Below are positions 6,361 to 7,992 of a stretch of DNA of 7,992 bases, piece after piece; positions within the stretch are counted from its first letter, which is position 1; every line of letters starts with the position of its first letter. A program made the translations under genes and the position numbers. The DNA lies in the NCBI GenBank assembly GCA_902803725.1, contig CADCRD010000261.1:1-7992 (forward strand), in the 5' to 3' direction. The notes beneath the pieces are model-generated. The model saw nothing but the letters and a program-made list of their open reading frames with translations. It was not told the origin of the DNA and did no database searches. The DNA is from an uncultured Eubacteriales bacterium (GTDB lineage: Bacteria; Bacillota; Clostridia; Peptostreptococcales; Anaerovoracaceae).

Positions 6361-7560
6361 ATGAGCAAGAATGTTGACATAAACGAAGTAAAGAAAAGAG
6401 CTGAGAGTTATCTTCAGGAGCAGACGGATCTTCTGATGAAGTTCTGCGCTATCGACAGCGAGTCAAAATATGAAGATGGGAACAGGAAGACTGTTGATAT
6501 AGCCGAAGAAGTACTGCGGACTATCAGCGGCATCGAGATCGAAGAGATGTATTTTGAGGGCACAGGCTCTCATATCATCGCTAAGATAAAACCTAAAGAT
6601 AAGTGCACGGGAAAGATCATCCTGAACGCTCATCTCGATACTGTGTTTCCGGTCGGCTATGCGGAAAAATTTCCTCCTTATATAGATGAGGAAGGATGGC
6701 TGCATGGTCTTGGAAGCGGTGACTGCAAGGCAGGGTTCGTGACTTCTGCCTTTGCCGTCAAGATAGCGCAGGAAATGGGGATGCTGCCGGACAAAGAGAT
6801 AGTAATGCTCTACACGTGCGATGAGGAAATCGGTTCTCCGACTGCGAGCAAGGTCTTCGAAAAGGAGGCTAAAGGAGCAGAGTGTGCTTATGTCTTCGAA
6901 GCTGCCATCGAGACACCGCAGGGCCATGGTGTCGTGACACAGCGCGACGGAGTCATTCTGGGAGCTTTGGATATCAAGGGTGTAGAAGCTCATGCAGGCG
7001 GCGCATATATGGAAGGGCACAGCGCGGTAAAGGAATTGGCGCACAAGATACTCAAATACTATGATTTCAATGACTATGAAAGGGAGATATACTATAACGT
7101 AGCTCCTGTCAGCGGGGGCAGACCGAATGGGATAGTTGCGGGAGACGCCCATATGGAATTCTGTGTTGCGGGACTTCCGACGAACGATTCGTTTGCCGAG
7201 GCAGAGGCGAATATCGACTCGCTGGCCGAATCGAATGAAGATCCTGTCTGTGAAACGACAGTTGAGCATCATATGCTCTTCCCGGCGCTGGAAAGGTCGG
7301 AAGATAATTCAGCTTTGGTGGAACTGGCAAGGAAGGCCGGAGATATGATAGGTCTTGAAATATCCGAGATAGATGACCCGACGGCAACGGACGCTAACTG
7401 GTTCTGTTACTATGGCGTACCGGCGGCAGACGCGTTCGGGCCTGTCCAGAGAGGGATGCATACGACGGAAGAGAAGATACTGATCGAGACGATCCCTCAG
7501 AAAACAGCATTATTCGCGGTGATGCTGGGCATTATGGATGATCAGGCAGCCAATCACTGA
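6361..7560 (+). CDS. M20-family metallohydrolase, candidate acyl-aminopyrimidine hydrolase
   Basis: This 399-residue cytoplasmic zinc hydrolase belongs to the ArgE/DapE/ACY1/CPG2 (M20) family and looks most like carboxypeptidase-G2 types. Zinc and catalytic residues are complete: His91 and Asp93 in NAHLDTVFP, Asp121 in GSGDCKAG, Glu155-Glu156 in CDEEIGS, Glu180 in YVFE and His367 in GMHTTEE. The dimerisation domain (about 190-300) has the GVEAHAG motif with His211. There is no signal peptide. The start at 6361 is chosen over ATG 6325 because AAGGGGTGA (6347-6355) precedes it at the right distance, and 6325 would overlap tenA. It is 5 bases from tenA. In Bacillus, an M20 enzyme (YlmB) deformylates N-formyl-aminopyrimidine to make the TenA substrate, so the same step is proposed here. 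That is inference from context; a general peptidase or acyl-amino acid hydrolase remains possible. Confidence 0.9.
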   Translation: MSKNVDINEVKKRAESYLQEQTDLLMKFCAIDSESKYEDGNRKTVDIAEEVLRTISGIEIEEMYFEGTGSHIIAKIKPKDKCTGKIILNAHLDTVFPVGYAEKFPPYIDEEGWLHGLGSGDCKAGFVTSAFAVKIAQEMGMLPDKEIVMLYTCDEEIGSPTASKVFEKEAKGAECAYVFEAAIETPQGHGVVTQRDGVILGALDIKGVEAHAGGAYMEGHSAVKELAHKILKYYDFNDYEREIYYNVAPVSGGRPNGIVAGDAHMEFCVAGLPTNDSFAEAEANIDSLAESNEDPVCETTVEHHMLFPALERSEDNSALVELARKAGDMIGLEISEIDDPTATDANWFCYYGVPAADAFGPVQRGMHTTEEKILIETIPQKTALFAVMLGIMDDQAANH

Positions 7561-7576
7561 GTGCCGGCGGCATCAA

Positions 7577-7596
7577 AGGGTAACAGTAATTACCCT
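7577..7596 (+). other. Hairpin after the thiamine operon, weak terminator candidate
   Basis: AGGGTAA (7577-7583) pairs perfectly with TTACCCT (7590-7596), loop 6 bases, 16 bases after the M20 stop. A smaller TGCC/GGCA hairpin lies at 7562-7572. There is no T-tract after it, so this is at best a non-canonical end or RNA-processing hairpin. I see no better terminator before efp. Confidence 0.35.
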
Positions 7597-7656
7597 GCCT
7601 AAACCACTGACTGTTCGCTGACCAGCAAGTATTATGTGAGTGAATGCTGAAAATAG

Positions 7657-7685
7657 TTGGCAACACAGCTGTTTTTTGGTATAAT
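7657..7685 (+). promoter_or_regulatory. Promoter of efp
   Basis: TTGGCA (7657-7662) and TATAAT (7680-7685) are separated by exactly 17 bases. A TGG just before the -10 makes it an extended -10 promoter as well. Transcription would start near 7692 and give a leader of about 118 bases. Confidence 0.88.
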
Positions 7686-7713
7686 CTTGTTCGGTAAAAA
7701 ACAAAGAGGCTCA

Positions 7714-7738
7714 GCATCCGCCTGATCACGGGTGATGC
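7714..7738 (+). other. Hairpin in the efp leader
   Basis: GCATC (7714-7718) pairs with GATGC (7734-7738), and GCCT (7720-7723) can continue the stem with GGGT (7730-7733) across a single bulge, leaving a 6-base loop. No T-tract follows. I recognise no known riboswitch or protein-binding leader here. Confidence 0.4.
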
Positions 7739-7809
7739 GTACTCTAAAGACCATATACAGGTTGATCCACATTATTTGTTAAATCATAATAAAGAAAGGT
7801 AATAGGAAC

Positions 7810-7992
7810 ATGTTAACAGCAGGAGATTTCAGAAAAGGTATCACATTCCAGATAAACGGTGAACCGTACGTAGTGCTCGACTTCCAGCATGTAAAGCCGG
7901 GCAAGGGTGCAGCATTCGTAAGAACAAAGTACAAGAACATCATAACCGGAGCCATCAGAGAAGAAGCTTTTAACCCGAATGACAAATTCGAC
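7810..7992 (+). CDS. efp: Elongation factor P, N-terminal part
   Basis: The first 61 residues of EF-P, which binds stalled ribosomes between the P and E sites and helps form peptide bonds at consecutive prolines. The sequence MLTAGDFRKG then a short beta-strand region and HVKPGKGAAFVRTKYKN is the KOW-like domain I of EF-P. Lys32 in the PGKG loop is the tip residue that is post-translationally modified in many bacteria. AAAGG at 7795-7799 lies 10 bases from the ATG. The gene is open at the right edge, so domains II and III are not seen. It has its own promoter and is not part of the thiamine operon. Confidence 0.96.
   Translation, partial: MLTAGDFRKGITFQINGEPYVVLDFQHVKPGKGAAFVRTKYKNIITGAIREEAFNPNDKFD

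Noticed and set aside
6463..7272. 269-residue open frame on the minus strand
   Set aside because: It lies wholly within the M20 gene, has no recognisable motif, signal or ribosome site, and the plus-strand frame has a complete zinc active site.

Overview
The window looks like chromosomal DNA from a Gram-positive anaerobe of the Clostridia type. The evidence is strong purine-rich Shine-Dalgarno sites, sigma-A style promoters, a lipoprotein, a TPP riboswitch of the terminator (attenuation) kind, and a CytX/TenA-type thiamine salvage operon. Base composition is intermediate by eye. I cannot name the genus. Every complete gene is on the plus strand.

Layout: positions 1-119 hold a long, imperfect, non-coding hairpin. 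A promoter and a lipoprotein gene follow (176-934); the lipoprotein has two tandem copies of one domain and an acidic C-terminus. Nine bases after its stop a strong promoter begins (943-970). It leads into a TPP riboswitch (about 992-1087) and an intrinsic terminator (1098-1129). Then comes a tightly packed operon of seven genes: thiM (1152-1973), thiE (2034-2717), a HAD phosphatase (2777-3427, or from a TTG at 2720), thiD (3563-4408), cytX (4401-5612), tenA (5693-6355) and an M20-family metallohydrolase (6361-7560). After a non-coding stretch with a consensus promoter and a structured leader, the efp gene (elongation factor P) starts at 7810 and runs off the window.

The operon is a self-contained thiamine salvage and assembly unit. 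CytX probably imports the pyrimidine. The M20 hydrolase and TenA could together turn damaged pyrimidine, such as an acylated aminopyrimidine, into hydroxymethylpyrimidine (HMP). ThiD would phosphorylate HMP twice, ThiM phosphorylates salvaged hydroxyethylthiazole, and ThiE joins the two into thiamine phosphate (TMP). The HAD protein could then dephosphorylate TMP to thiamine. No de novo genes (thiC, thiG, thiH, thiS) and no thiL or thiamine pyrophosphokinase are visible here, so the last steps to TPP must be encoded elsewhere.

The parts that ordinary annotation does not settle are the roles of the M20 and HAD proteins, a minus-strand terminator inside the operon between cytX and tenA, the 119-nt hairpin at the left edge, and the lipoprotein, whose second repeat carries a cystatin-like QVVNG motif.
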